Of a stretch of 33,204 nt of DNA, positions 6,641 to 15,111 are shown one piece after another. Source of the stretch: Candidatus Magasanikiibacteriota bacterium (GTDB lineage: Bacteria; Patescibacteriota; Patescibacteriia; Magasanikbacterales; UBA922); assembly GCA_016182415.1 (NCBI GenBank), contig JACPGR010000012.1, forward strand, positions 1 to 33,204, given 5' to 3'. The notes beneath the pieces are model-generated. The model had not been told where the DNA came from and searched no databases. It saw only the letters and a program-made list of their open reading frames with translations. Each line of letters starts with the position of its first letter. The stretch's first letter is position 1. Made by a program: the position numbers and the translations under genes.

Positions 6641-7601
6641 ATGACCGACAACAAAATTGGGCGTAATGATCCGTGCTACTGCGGATCGGGACGAAAATAT
6701 AAAAAATGCTGTTTGGAAAATGACGAGAAAAATAAGGGGCAAGCTTTTGTTGACGAGTATTATGAACGGATGAAGAAAAAAGATAATTTGACCGACAGCC
6801 AAGTGGCTACCAGAAAAGCTCTGGATTGGATTTTGGAAAAACACGAGGACCTTGTTATGAATGCGATCGTGCATTTTGTCGGGAGCCCCCGATCTAGACG
6901 AAGTCAAAAGAGCTTTTCCCGGAGACGAAGGTGGTGGCATTCTCTCGCAACTTCTCAATGAATACGCGCTTGTTGATTTTGAAGATGAAGGCTTAGGTAT
7001 GACGCTTCTGAAACTCTATTTGAAAGAAAAAGGGAAAACAATTAGTGAAAAAGAAAAAGAATCTTTGTTGATTAAGCTAAACACATTCAAAACGCTGTAC
7101 GAAGTGCAAAAAATAGTGAAAAGTCGCGGAATGTTTTTGAAGGATTATTTCAAGGGTGAGGAATATTGGATAAAAGAGAATAAAGCGACGGAGAGCGTGA
7201 AAAAATGGGATATAATTTTTGCCCGGGTGGAAACATATCCTGATGGGACGAAAAAGATGACCGGATCGGTGGTAGTCTTTCCTCGAGAATCGGAGTATGA
7301 ACTTGATGAACTCAAAAATCAATATACGGAAGAGGAATATTTGTCCAAGAATAATCAGGAAATACGGCTTTTCAATTTCCGACAGCTAATGACCCCGATG
7401 ATTTTTCAAAGCATTATCAGATATTATTCAGATTATGCCAAAAATTTTATGTCCCGATTCGAAATCAAATTGAGGATAGCCTCACCACATGCTTGGATAC
7501 TTGGAGGCAGAACACCATGGAAAAATACTCTAATACATATATTCAATTTCTACTTTTCTCCAAAATTTCTCTATACACAGCAAATACACAGCAAATATTG
7601 A
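6641..7601 (+). pseudogene. SEC-C zinc-motif protein, frameshifted
   Basis: The N-terminus has a perfect SEC-C motif, [19 protein letters not shown] (C12, C14, C23, C24), a zinc-binding module also found at the SecA C-terminus. The frame breaks near 6886-6890, a run of five C; removing one C joins the first frame (..[10 protein letters not shown]) to the second ([13 protein letters not shown].., open to 7601). The joined product would have about 319 residues. The rest of the protein is not a family I recognise. The last 30 residues are odd (NFYFSPKFLYTQQIHSKY) and are coded by a tandem CAAATACACAG-like repeat, so the original C-terminus may be lost. The break may be real or a sequencing error in the homopolymer. 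Confidence 0.65.
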
Positions 7602-7626
7602 CAAAATAACATAAGTATTGTATTAT
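7598..7626 (+). promoter_or_regulatory. promoter of rpmG
   Basis: The -35 box TTGACA (7598-7603) is a perfect consensus, and the -10 box TATTAT (7621-7626) follows after 17 bases. The ATG of rpmG lies 31 bases downstream of the -10 box. Confidence 0.8.
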
Positions 7627-7656
7627 TTGGTGGCTTAATAAGTTCAAAATAATGAT

Positions 7657-7824
7657 ATGGCATCAAAATCAAAAGAGCGTAAAAATCGTAAAAAACTCAA
7701 GTGTACTGAGTGTAGTACTATCAACTATTTCACTCGAAAAAATGTAGCCTTGCAAAATAGACTTGAGCTCTCCAAACATTGTAAAAAATGTGGAAAACAT
7801 GAATTGCATAAGGAGACAAAATAA
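7657..7824 (+). CDS. rpmG: 50S ribosomal protein bL33
   Basis: The 55-residue protein begins [19 protein letters not shown] and has two zinc-binding pairs (C16, C19 and C42, C45) and the family ending KHELHKETK. bL33 is a small protein of the large ribosomal subunit near the E site. Length and motifs are normal for the zinc-binding form. A strong promoter lies just upstream and a terminator 26 bases downstream, so it is transcribed alone. tRNA-Trp follows, as in the common bacterial order rpmG/trnW/secE/nusG, but secE is not the next gene here. Confidence 0.93.
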   Translation: MASKSKERKNRKKLKCTECSTINYFTRKNVALQNRLELSKHCKKCGKHELHKETK

Positions 7825-7849
7825 GATAGTATAAATTGACTGCGATATT

Positions 7850-7881
7850 AAAATCAAGCATAGTTCATCGCTTGATTTTTT
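7850..7881 (+). terminator. rho-independent terminator after rpmG
   Basis: AAATCAAGC and GCTTGATTT pair around a 10-base loop (atagttcatc) and are followed by a T run. Confidence 0.85.
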
Positions 7882-7899
7882 AATTATTTCTGATATACT
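7872..7899 (+). promoter_or_regulatory. probable promoter of tRNA-Trp
   Basis: The -10 box TATACT (7894-7899) lies 14 bases before the tRNA. The best -35 is TTGATT (7872-7877), 16 bases upstream, and it overlaps the right arm of the rpmG terminator. Confidence 0.45.
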
Positions 7900-7913
7900 A
7901 GTTCCGTTATCAT

Positions 7914-7987
7914 GGGCGCGTCGTATAATGGTAGTACTTCGGTCTCCAAAACCGAATGCGTAGGTTCGATTCCTACCGCGCCTGCCA
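7914..7987 (+). tRNA. tRNA-Trp (anticodon CCA)
   Basis: Acceptor GGGCGCG pairs with CGCGCCT (one G-T pair). The anticodon stem TCGGT/ACCGA encloses loop CTCCAAA (anticodon CCA at 7946-7948), and the T arm is GTAGG-TTCGATT-CCTAC. The discriminator is G, as expected for Trp, and CCA is encoded at 7985-7987. Confidence 0.95.
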
Positions 7988-8093
7988 CCGTGTAATGACA
8001 GAGTATAAAAGCTCTGTTTTTCATCAGTTCAAATAGTTATTTTGGGTATAAAATTTTGTATGATTTTTATTATCATGATAACATAAAGTCATA

Positions 8094-8908
8094 TGGAACA
8101 AAGTCATTTAGAGCTTTTGGCAAAAACTTTAGACGATGTAAAACACCAAAATGGAGTTGAATTTTGGTATGCTCGAGAGCTTTTCTTCATACTTGGCTAC
8201 TCCAGATGGGACAGTAATTAGACGTGCTAAAGAGGCGTGTGAGAATGCTCGTGGTAGCGTTTCAGACCATTTTCAGGACGTGACGAAAATGGTCAAGATT
8301 GGCTCAGAAGCACAACGGGAGATGCAAGATATTAAGTTGACTAGGTATGCGTGCTATTTGGTTACAATCAATGGTGATCCACGAAAAGAGGAAATAGCTT
8401 TTGCACAGGCATATTTTGTGACACAGACACGGAAGGTAGAGATTTTGCAAGAACGAATGGCAGAGTTTGAGAGGATCGATGCAAGAGAGAAGCTCAAAAT
8501 AACAAAAAAAGAGTTTAACAATATTGCCTTTATTCGTGGAGTTGATGGCAGAGGTATTGGTGAGATTCGTGCGAAAGGCGATGAGGCTCTTTTTGGTGGT
8601 AAAACCACAGACGAAATGAAACAAAAATTTGGTGTTTCACCAAAAAAACCTTTGGCAGATTATTTACCTAATGTAACATTGAAAGCAAAGGACTTGGCAA
8701 CAGCGATGACGATAGAAAAAACTAGACAACAAATCTTTCAGGGAAAAATGAGATCTGCGATGAACATGTTGTCAATAACACAAACGTACGTGGTGCTTTG
8801 ACAAAAACGGGGATTTATCCGGAGAGTCTACCTCCTGCGGAGGATATAAAGAAAGTAGAAGCGAAACATAAAAAAGAAATGAAGGCACTACAAAAAAAAA
8901 CAGCGTAA
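8094..8908 (+). pseudogene. dinD-like DNA-damage-inducible protein D, two frameshifts
   Basis: Three frames joined give a DinD-family protein. The ATG at 8094 opens the first part (NGVEFWYARELFFILGYSRWD), which ends at a stop near 8224. The second frame carries VIRRAKEACENARGSVSDHF, VTKMVKIGSEAQREMQDIKLTRYACYLV, NGDPRKEEIAFAQAYF and GDEALFGG, all typical of the family, to about 8740. The third frame carries DEHVVNNTNVRGALTKTGIYPESLPPAEDIKKVE and stops at 8908. The first break (about 8209-8213) seems to have lost a few codons; the second is one base short in an A run (about 8745-8749). DinD is SOS-linked in E. coli. Here it is probably inactive unless both shifts are errors. Confidence 0.8.
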
Positions 8909-8973
8909 GGAGTTGAATAATGCATTAAAAAATAGGTTGGATATAAAAATATTATAGTTCAATACCTCAACGT

Positions 8974-10182
8974 ATGAAGATTTGTCTCATCAACAATTTA
9001 TATCCTCCCTACGCACGAGGAGGGGCGGAGCAGGTGGTACATCGGACTGTTGAAGGATTGCGTGAAAAAGGGTATGAGGTGGTTTTGGTGACAAGTATGT
9101 CTGGGGAGAAAGAAATTGAAGAAAAACAAAATTTGAAAATTTATCGCATGTATCCGCGAAATATTTTTTTTTATACAGATGCGCATCGGCATAATTTTTT
9201 CATGCGTTTTATTTGGCATGTGATTGATATGTTCAATAGTTCAGTATGCAAAGAAGTCAAACATATTTTGAAACAAGAACAGCCTGATATTGTACATACG
9301 CATAATTTGATGGGGCTTAGTTTTTTGATTCCGCGTGTAGTTAGAAAATTACAGATTAAACATGTACATACGGTGCACGACGTACAGTTGGTCGAGCCAA
9401 GCGGAATCATTCTTAAGACTAAAGAAAATTCATGGCGATACACGGGATTTCCTACCAAGTTCTATACCTGGGTAATGAAACAACTGATGGGGTCGCCGGA
9501 GGTGGTGATTTCGCCATCGCAGTTTCTATTAGACTTTTATCGAAGTAGAGGATTGTTTCAAGGTACTCAAACGATACTTCTTCGTAATCCATTAACATTA
9601 AATTTTGTACGTCGAAAGTCCGCAGTTAAACGTCGAAAAGATTATGGTGAATTATTTAATTTTCTATATTTGGGACAGATTGAAGAACATAAGGGTGTAT
9701 TTTTACTCGCCGAAGCATTTGAGAAAGTTAAAAATGCGAAATTGCATATTGTGGGGGATGGATCGAAGTTGGATGAGTTAAAAAATATTGTTACTGAAAA
9801 TAATTTGGAAAATATCGAATTTTATGGTCGCGTAGATCGAGACAAATTACCAGAGCTTTTTTCGCATATTGATATGACGATTGTCCCATCGCTATGTTAT
9901 GAAAATTCTCCGACAGTGATTTTTGAAAGTTTGTATTTTGATGTACCGGTACTTGCAAGTCGTATTGAAGGGATTGCAGAGCTTATTGAAGAAGGGAAAA
10001 ATGGGTTTACGTTTGAGACAGGGGATCTTGAGTCGCTTCAAGAAAAGATGGAGTGGTGTATAGAGCATGTTGTTGACATCAAAAAAATGGAACTTAAGAC
10101 TCCGACTTTGATGAGGTCAGAGGGTGAATATGTGACTTCGTTGATCAGTCTATATACTGGGCACACGGATGACACCCTGTAA
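8974..10182 (+). CDS. GT4-family glycosyltransferase
   Basis: The 402-residue protein is a GT-B-fold transferase of family GT4. It opens MKICLINNLYPPYARGGAEQ, the acceptor-domain motif with GGAE at about 16-19. The donor-domain motif ENSPTVIFES followed by VPVLASRIEGIAELIEEGKNG lies near residues 310-350 and gives the E-x7-E pair that binds the nucleotide-sugar. It should transfer a sugar to a lipid-linked or surface glycan at the inner membrane face. It is the first gene of the polysaccharide locus. A gene on the other strand converges on it with 33 bases between stops. Confidence 0.88.
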   Translation: MKICLINNLYPPYARGGAEQVVHRTVEGLREKGYEVVLVTSMSGEKEIEEKQNLKIYRMYPRNIFFYTDAHRHNFFMRFIWHVIDMFNSSVCKEVKHILKQEQPDIVHTHNLMGLSFLIPRVVRKLQIKHVHTVHDVQLVEPSGIILKTKENSWRYTGFPTKFYTWVMKQLMGSPEVVISPSQFLLDFYRSRGLFQGTQTILLRNPLTLNFVRRKSAVKRRKDYGELFNFLYLGQIEEHKGVFLLAEAFEKVKNAKLHIVGDGSKLDELKNIVTENNLENIEFYGRVDRDKLPELFSHIDMTIVPSLCYENSPTVIFESLYFDVPVLASRIEGIAELIEEGKNGFTFETGDLESLQEKMEWCIEHVVDIKKMELKTPTLMRSEGEYVTSLISLYTGHTDDTL

Positions 10183-10215
10183 AAAATACGAGACAGACAT
10201 GATGGAATAGATTTA

Positions 10216-12333
10216 TCACGGATTTTTGTTATAGATAAATATATATATTTTTTCTTCGTTATGTATATTTTTTATAATCTGCCATGCATCGGCAGTTTTT
10301 TTTGCGCCTTCGACAATCTCGTTGAAATGTTTCCAATATGAATTAATGACTAGGTACGCGGTTTTCGTGTTGGTTAATCGCATAACTTCTTGCATGACGT
10401 CAGGTTTTTGTCCATCATAGAGCATACGTTGGTAGTAGCTATATAATGGGCCGCCGCTTGGTATTGAGTAATAAAATAATTCACCTTCTACCGTATCAAA
10501 ATATTTTGCAAAACTATAGTGTTCGAGTGCAGCGACCGCCGTAATCGGATTTGATAAGACGACGTAATTATATTCTGTATGTTGATTGTGTATCCATGTG
10601 ATTGCTTCTACATCGTATCCCGTCACATTGAATCCTGGGAAATATACTTTTTGATTGTTTTGTGGATAGGCGAGATAGAGCGAAACCATAAGTAATAGTG
10701 ATACAAAAATGATGAGTAGTATTTTTACAAATGACGTATAGCTGAATTTTTTGAGTATTGCATTACCAATGATATATATACCATAGATACTCCATGGTAT
10801 GAGAAACAACATACCGCCAATCAATACACGTAATGGATAATTTGTTTGTTCATCATCAATGACATTGGGAAATACGATCCACGTACGTAGTAGCCATGCG
10901 GAGATCCAAAAGCCAAGAGTTGTGATAGGAAAGAGCCAATCGAGGGCTCTCTTTTCTTTTTTTACAAAAAAACCGATTAGTGCAAGCATAACTATGAGTG
11001 GGCTAATTAGTCGTTGCCAATTGTAGAGTGTTTCAAGAATGATGGAATCTGTAGCTGTGTACCAATATGGTCGGCGGAATATGTCGATCATGTTGTCGAT
11101 ATGCACGAAGGGGTTTGCAAGCTCTGGGAATTCATGCCCGCTCAAGATAAGCCGTGTGCTAAACATAGTCGCAGGAATGACTGCAAGTAGTATTGCAAGA
11201 GCGATTAGGTAAATCCATTGTAATGCGGGTTTGGTGCATCTTCGAATTAGAATTGCACCAAGCACAAAGACAAAAAGAGGTACACCGAGTAGTGGATGTG
11301 TAAGTACTGCACTGAGCGCAAGAATGAGTGGAATAGGTGTGGGGATTTGTCTATAGATAAATCCGAGCGTACTAAAAATGCACAGAATTACAAAGAGTAA
11401 TACAAGATTGTGTGGGGTGGTCAGGTGCAGTGAGATGTAAAAAATAAAGGGAATCAACCATACCAACACGAGTGGTGCATTACCTGCTAATTTCCATGAG
11501 CGTTTGAGTGTATCGTGTATGACAAAGGGAATGAAGATACTTGCAAGCACAGGGACAAGAAATATATCAATGTAATGAATTGAGATATTAGTTATATGTG
11601 AAAGCCAGACGACAAGGCCATATTGGCCCATATAAAATGGTTCTTTGGGTAAGATAAATCCGTTTGTCTTGATCCAAACTTCTGTCGCACGGTGGATGAA
11701 ACCGTCGTAGCCGTAGCCGAGTTTATAGATAATCGGTGCGATGGAATAGGTGATAAATAGATGGAGTGAGGTGAGTGCAAGATTGCTTGTTTTTTGTCCG
11801 GAATTGCCGATTATCCATAGTAAAAAAGCAGTGGCAAGCGCGTAGATAATAAAAAAACTTGCATTGAGTGTCATCCACGGAGATTGAAGCACCTCTGTTG
11901 TTTGATTTTTGAATACTAGATGAAGCAGTATAATTTCAAGTATCAAAAAAATACTTGTTCCAAGCACAAAGGAACGTTCTAGATACTCGTCTATTTTTTC
12001 AAAACTGATTTCATGTTTTTGTGTTAAGAAAAATAAGAGTAATGGGAGTATCAAAATAATTGTGCTCGTTATTTCTGTAATTTTGTATGGATAATACACT
12101 AAGACATTGAGAAAAGAAATCAGACACACTATGAGTAATACTCCCCAAATCTTTCTCCCGCGTTCACCCATATAGGTTGGCAAAAGCGCTCCGACCCATG
12201 TTCCAAGTGATAGTATATATATCAAAAAATTTATTATTCCAACGACGCTGTTTTTGAGTACAAAAATATTGAGTATTCCAATCGAGGTACTTAGGAATGA
12301 CCAGAAGAGAAGGGATTTTTTGTTGGTAAACAT
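10216..12333 (-). CDS. large multi-span membrane protein, GT-C-like
   Basis: From the ATG at 12333 the product has 705 residues. About a dozen hydrophobic segments fill the first 560 residues, and a soluble C-terminal domain follows (GYDVEAITWIHNQ onward). The loop YGYDGFIHRATEVW, an acidic residue followed by H in an early external loop, recalls the catalytic loop of GT-C enzymes that use polyprenyl-phosphate sugars. Function is not certain; a membrane glycosyltransferase acting outside is the best guess. The frame stays open to an ATG at 12411, adding 26 residues, but these come from a palindromic repeat (12346-12489), so the shorter start is preferred. It runs against its neighbours and is transcribed alone. 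Confidence 0.6.
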   Translation of the reverse strand: MFTNKKSLLFWSFLSTSIGILNIFVLKNSVVGIINFLIYILSLGTWVGALLPTYMGERGRKIWGVLLIVCLISFLNVLVYYPYKITEITSTIILILPLLLFFLTQKHEISFEKIDEYLERSFVLGTSIFLILEIILLHLVFKNQTTEVLQSPWMTLNASFFIIYALATAFLLWIIGNSGQKTSNLALTSLHLFITYSIAPIIYKLGYGYDGFIHRATEVWIKTNGFILPKEPFYMGQYGLVVWLSHITNISIHYIDIFLVPVLASIFIPFVIHDTLKRSWKLAGNAPLVLVWLIPFIFYISLHLTTPHNLVLLFVILCIFSTLGFIYRQIPTPIPLILALSAVLTHPLLGVPLFVFVLGAILIRRCTKPALQWIYLIALAILLAVIPATMFSTRLILSGHEFPELANPFVHIDNMIDIFRRPYWYTATDSIILETLYNWQRLISPLIVMLALIGFFVKKEKRALDWLFPITTLGFWISAWLLRTWIVFPNVIDDEQTNYPLRVLIGGMLFLIPWSIYGIYIIGNAILKKFSYTSFVKILLIIFVSLLLMVSLYLAYPQNNQKVYFPGFNVTGYDVEAITWIHNQHTEYNYVVLSNPITAVAALEHYSFAKYFDTVEGELFYYSIPSGGPLYSYYQRMLYDGQKPDVMQEVMRLTNTKTAYLVINSYWKHFNEIVEGAKKTADAWQIIKNIHNEEKIYIFIYNKNP

Positions 12334-12345
12334 AGGTTTTGGTGA

Positions 12346-12489
12346 AACGCAACTCACCCCCGCCCTCTCTTGGGAAGAGAGGGAGACACGTGAGTTTCCC
12401 CTCTCTATCAAGCTTCGCTGTGAACTCAGCTGGTTCCACTGAGGTCATCACGAAGTGAACAGAGAGGGGCGAGAGGGGTGAGTTGCGTT
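12346..12489. repeat. palindromic repeat family 1, copy A (with a nested insert)
   Basis: The ends CGCAACTCACCCC and GGGGTGAGTTGCG are inverted repeats. The left hairpin CCCTCTCTT-GGG-AAGAGAGGG is present. The right part is longer than in other copies because a second palindrome (about 12418-12469, CTTCGCTGTGAACTCAG against CTGAGGTCATCACGAAG) is lodged inside it. The element lies between two divergent genes and codes the optional 26-residue extension of the minus-strand gene. Confidence 0.75.
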
Positions 12490-12500
12490 GGCAATTATCC

Positions 12501-12529
12501 TTGATTTTTTGGCTAAAATTCGCTATACT
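12501..12529 (+). promoter_or_regulatory. promoter of the CDP-alcohol phosphatidyltransferase gene
   Basis: The -35 box TTGATT (12501-12506) and -10 box TATACT (12524-12529) are separated by 17 bases. The predicted start site lies about 30 bases before the ATG at 12568. Confidence 0.65.
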
Positions 12530-12567
12530 TCCACGTATCTAATTTGGTATATAGTGTATCTCAAAAT

Positions 12568-13191
12568 ATGGGATTTATCAAACGCTTCAAAGAACGGAAT
12601 GCAGATTTATTTGAATACCTTAGGACAGATGAAATTCATCCGCATGACCATTTCATCAATCGAATATTTTTGCGTTTTCTCCCACACACTATTACGCCAA
12701 ATAAAATTACCTTCTTTCGGATACTCACGACTCCGCTTGTTTTTTTTACAATTTTGTTCGGGCAGTATAATCTGGGGGTAGTGCTATTTATCATAATCGC
12801 TTCAACAGATGTGCTTGATGGATCACTTGCTCGGACAAAAAATAAAATTACTCGATTTGGAATGCTTTTGGATCCTCTTGCAGATAAATTTTTGATTGGT
12901 TCTATGGTGTTACTTCTCGTATTTCGGTATCTAAATGCGATGCTTGGTCTTCTGGTTTTACTTCTTGAAATTACGTTTATCGTGACTGCATATATCGCAC
13001 GCATAAAATTTCATAAAGTAGTTATGGCAAATGGTTGGGGTAAATTCAAAATGTTTTTGCAAGTTTTCGCAACCTGTATTATTCTTATGGCACTCGTATT
13101 TGAAATACCTGTTTTTTTCAATATCGCGACTGGGATTTTGGGTTTGTCTGTGGGGTTTGCGCTTATGAGTTTGTATAAGCATGGGATATAA
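12568..13191 (+). CDS. CDP-alcohol phosphatidyltransferase family membrane protein
   Basis: The 207-residue protein has the complete family signature: D81, D84-G85, A88-R89, eight residues, G98, D102, D106, read as DVLDGSLAR then GMLLDPLADK. These residues hold the metal and the CDP-diacylglycerol diphosphate. Four to five transmembrane helices follow the amphipathic N-terminus. Such enzymes swap CMP for an alcohol; phosphatidylglycerophosphate synthase (PgsA) is the likeliest, though the substrate alcohol cannot be read. ATG 12568 is preferred; a TTG at 12544 in frame would add eight residues. A promoter lies just upstream. Confidence 0.82.
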   Translation: MGFIKRFKERNADLFEYLRTDEIHPHDHFINRIFLRFLPHTITPNKITFFRILTTPLVFFTILFGQYNLGVVLFIIIASTDVLDGSLARTKNKITRFGMLLDPLADKFLIGSMVLLLVFRYLNAMLGLLVLLLEITFIVTAYIARIKFHKVVMANGWGKFKMFLQVFATCIILMALVFEIPVFFNIATGILGLSVGFALMSLYKHGI

Positions 13192-13208
13192 AAGTACATA
13201 CAAATTAC

Positions 13209-13239
13209 TCCGCCACAGGATGGATCAGCCTTGGGCTGA
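13209..13239 (-). repeat. small double-hairpin repeat (family 2), copy 2
   Basis: Read on the minus strand: TCAGCC-caa-GGCTGA, then TCCATCC-TGT-GGCGGA (one mismatch in the second stem). It lies in the 109-base gap between the phosphatidyltransferase and GT-C genes. That gap also holds a tandem pair of TTGCATGTAAAT-like units (13269-13292). Confidence 0.65.
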
Positions 13240-13300
13240 AAATGGTACAAATGTACAAATAATAGGAATTTGCATGTAAATTTGCATGTAAATAATTTTC

Positions 13301-14971
13301 ATGAAACATTTTTTCCAAAATAAACAAAATCTAATACTCCTGATTTTTTCAGTAGTCTTTTTTTTCATCTACAATTTTTTAAATTTCTCAATTCCATATC
13401 AGTTTAATTCACCTGATGAAAATGCGAATTTTGTGTTTACAAAACAAGTCTCGGAGTATGGGTTGTTGCTTTATCCACTCGATTCGCTCAAATATGGAGA
13501 GCTAGTCGAATTCATTCATCCGCGAAGTGCATTTGTAGAAGAAGGAGTTGGATCGAGTATTTTGCCGGTTGGGTTTTGGGGATTACCGCTTGTCTATGGC
13601 ATGATAGGAAAAATTATTGGAGTGTTTGGGACCTTGCTTATTACGCCGCTGCTTGCAATTTGTGCGATCTGGGGATTTTATGGAATTTTGAAAAAAGTTT
13701 TTGATGAACAGATTGCATTTTTTTCTGCATTACTTTTATTTTTCCAACCGGTCTTGTGGTACTACACAACACGAAGCCTATTTCCAAATGTGCCATTTAT
13801 TTCTCTCATTTTGATTGGCGCATGGTTTTTGATATGCAAACCCATGTCGCGTGCATTGCTAAATGACGTAGTGGGGATGAGTATTTTTATGCTTGGAATT
13901 CTGATGCGTCCAAATGAAATAATGTGGGTAGCACTTTGTTTTGCAATTGTCGCGGTGTGGTATCGAGCAGAAATTTCGTTGAAAAGATTGCTCGGGTGGA
14001 TTGGTGTTGGATTATTTTTTGTTGTAGTATATGCATTCATCAATCACTCGCTTTATGGTAGCAGTGCCGGAAGCTATGTTAGCTCTCGGTCGGTCGAATT
14101 ACAAACTTGGTATGCATATATTTTTCCATTTGGCATTCATCCTCGGACAATCATCAAGTCACTTTGGTTTTTTATGTCAAAATTGACGTGGTGGTATGTG
14201 ATGCCTGCAAAAATTGGATTGTTGTTTTTTCTCTATGATTGGTACAGAAAAAAATTATCTCGAGCACAAAAAGTATCTGGTGCAGTGTTTGTGGTGATGA
14301 GTATGTTTTTGGTAACGTATTATGGAAGTCAGATTGATAATTTGTATAATCTCAAGACAATCGGTGTGGCATATACTCGATATTGGCTACCAATTTCGAT
14401 TGGGATGATTCCGTTTATCGTGTATGGATTTTTTAGAATTGCTGAATTGTTTGACCGCAACTCACCCCTCGCCCCTCTCTTACCGAAGAGAGGGGAAACT
14501 CACGGATCCGTGTCTCCCTTCTCTTCGGTACGAGAAGGGCGGGGGATGAGTTGCTTCATCGTCTATGGTTTTGGGTTAGTTTATCTTGTAGTAATGTTTA
14601 TTTTGAGTGTAAATTTGGTCTTTGGTGGTATGGATGGAATCACTGCAACACACAAAAATTTGCTACACACAGCAGAGGTTAAAAATTGGGTCTTGGCACA
14701 TACAGATGACGATGCTATACTAGTAACAGATTATGAAGATAAGTTTTTTTGGCCTGATAGGCAAGTGATGGTACGGTTTTTTGACCCACGAGTTGGTTCA
14801 GCAATAGCCGAGCTACTTGAAAAAAAACAGATAGACGTGTATTATTTTGGAATCAAATTGGAAGGGGAGAGTGAAGAAAAGGTAAAAGAATACATCGAGC
14901 AATTTAGATTGGAGATTGAGAGCGTTCAAAATTTTGATGAGCATGGGTTGTATCGGTTCATCACAAAATAA
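13301..14971 (+). CDS. GT-C-like membrane glycosyltransferase with an in-frame palindromic insert
   Basis: The 556-residue protein has about ten transmembrane helices. An early external loop carries NSPDENANF, the acidic pair expected of GT39/ArnT-like enzymes that move sugars from polyprenyl phosphate, so a glycan-modifying role at the outer membrane face is likely. Residues about 386-418 (NSPLAPLLPKRG to REGRGMSC) are coded by a complete copy of palindromic repeat family 1 (14456-14555). It sits in a loop between two helices and keeps the frame. The sequence FIVYGF occurs just before and just after the insert. Substrate is unknown. Confidence 0.7.
   Translation: MKHFFQNKQNLILLIFSVVFFFIYNFLNFSIPYQFNSPDENANFVFTKQVSEYGLLLYPLDSLKYGELVEFIHPRSAFVEEGVGSSILPVGFWGLPLVYGMIGKIIGVFGTLLITPLLAICAIWGFYGILKKVFDEQIAFFSALLLFFQPVLWYYTTRSLFPNVPFISLILIGAWFLICKPMSRALLNDVVGMSIFMLGILMRPNEIMWVALCFAIVAVWYRAEISLKRLLGWIGVGLFFVVVYAFINHSLYGSSAGSYVSSRSVELQTWYAYIFPFGIHPRTIIKSLWFFMSKLTWWYVMPAKIGLLFFLYDWYRKKLSRAQKVSGAVFVVMSMFLVTYYGSQIDNLYNLKTIGVAYTRYWLPISIGMIPFIVYGFFRIAELFDRNSPLAPLLPKRGETHGSVSPFSSVREGRGMSCFIVYGFGLVYLVVMFILSVNLVFGGMDGITATHKNLLHTAEVKNWVLAHTDDDAILVTDYEDKFFWPDRQVMVRFFDPRVGSAIAELLEKKQIDVYYFGIKLEGESEEKVKEYIEQFRLEIESVQNFDEHGLYRFITK
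14456..14555. repeat. palindromic repeat family 1, copy B, inside a coding region
   Basis: The ends CGCAACTCACCCC and GATGAGTTGC bracket the left hairpin CCCCTCTCTT-ACCG-AAGAGAGGGG and the right hairpin CCCTTCTCTT-CGGTA-CGAGAAGGG. It has no stop codon in the frame used by the host gene and does not shift it. Confidence 0.85.
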
Positions 14972-15099
14972 TCCGTTATAATCCGTTACAATCTGCTTCA
15001 GCCAAAGGACTGATCCGTCCTGTGGCGGATAATCTGCTGTTTGAAATCGTGATTGGAATAGCAGATTTTAATAGATTAAACGGATTAAAACAGATTAAT
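14970..15099. repeat. imperfect inverted repeat of AATCTG/AATCCG motifs
   Basis: The left arm (AATCCGTTATAATCCGTTAC, then AATCTGCT) is mirrored by the right arm ending AAACGGATTAAAACAGATT. The same type of sequence is found at 21679-21787. A family 2 double hairpin is lodged in the left half. It fills the gap between the GT-C and HIT genes. Confidence 0.6.
14998..15029 (+). repeat. small double-hairpin repeat (family 2), copy 3
   Basis: TCAGCC-aaa-GGACTGA is followed by TCCGTCC-TGT-GGCGGA. It is flanked on both sides by AATCTGCT (14990-14997 and 15031-15038), which could be a target duplication or part of the host repeat. Confidence 0.65.
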
Positions 15100-15111
15100 C
15101 TAACTCTAAAT

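Noticed and set aside
15022-15111. Upstream extension of the HIT gene
   Set aside because: The extra 30 residues are coded by the AATCTG/AATCCG repeat and precede the conserved family N-terminus, so ATG 15112 is the start.
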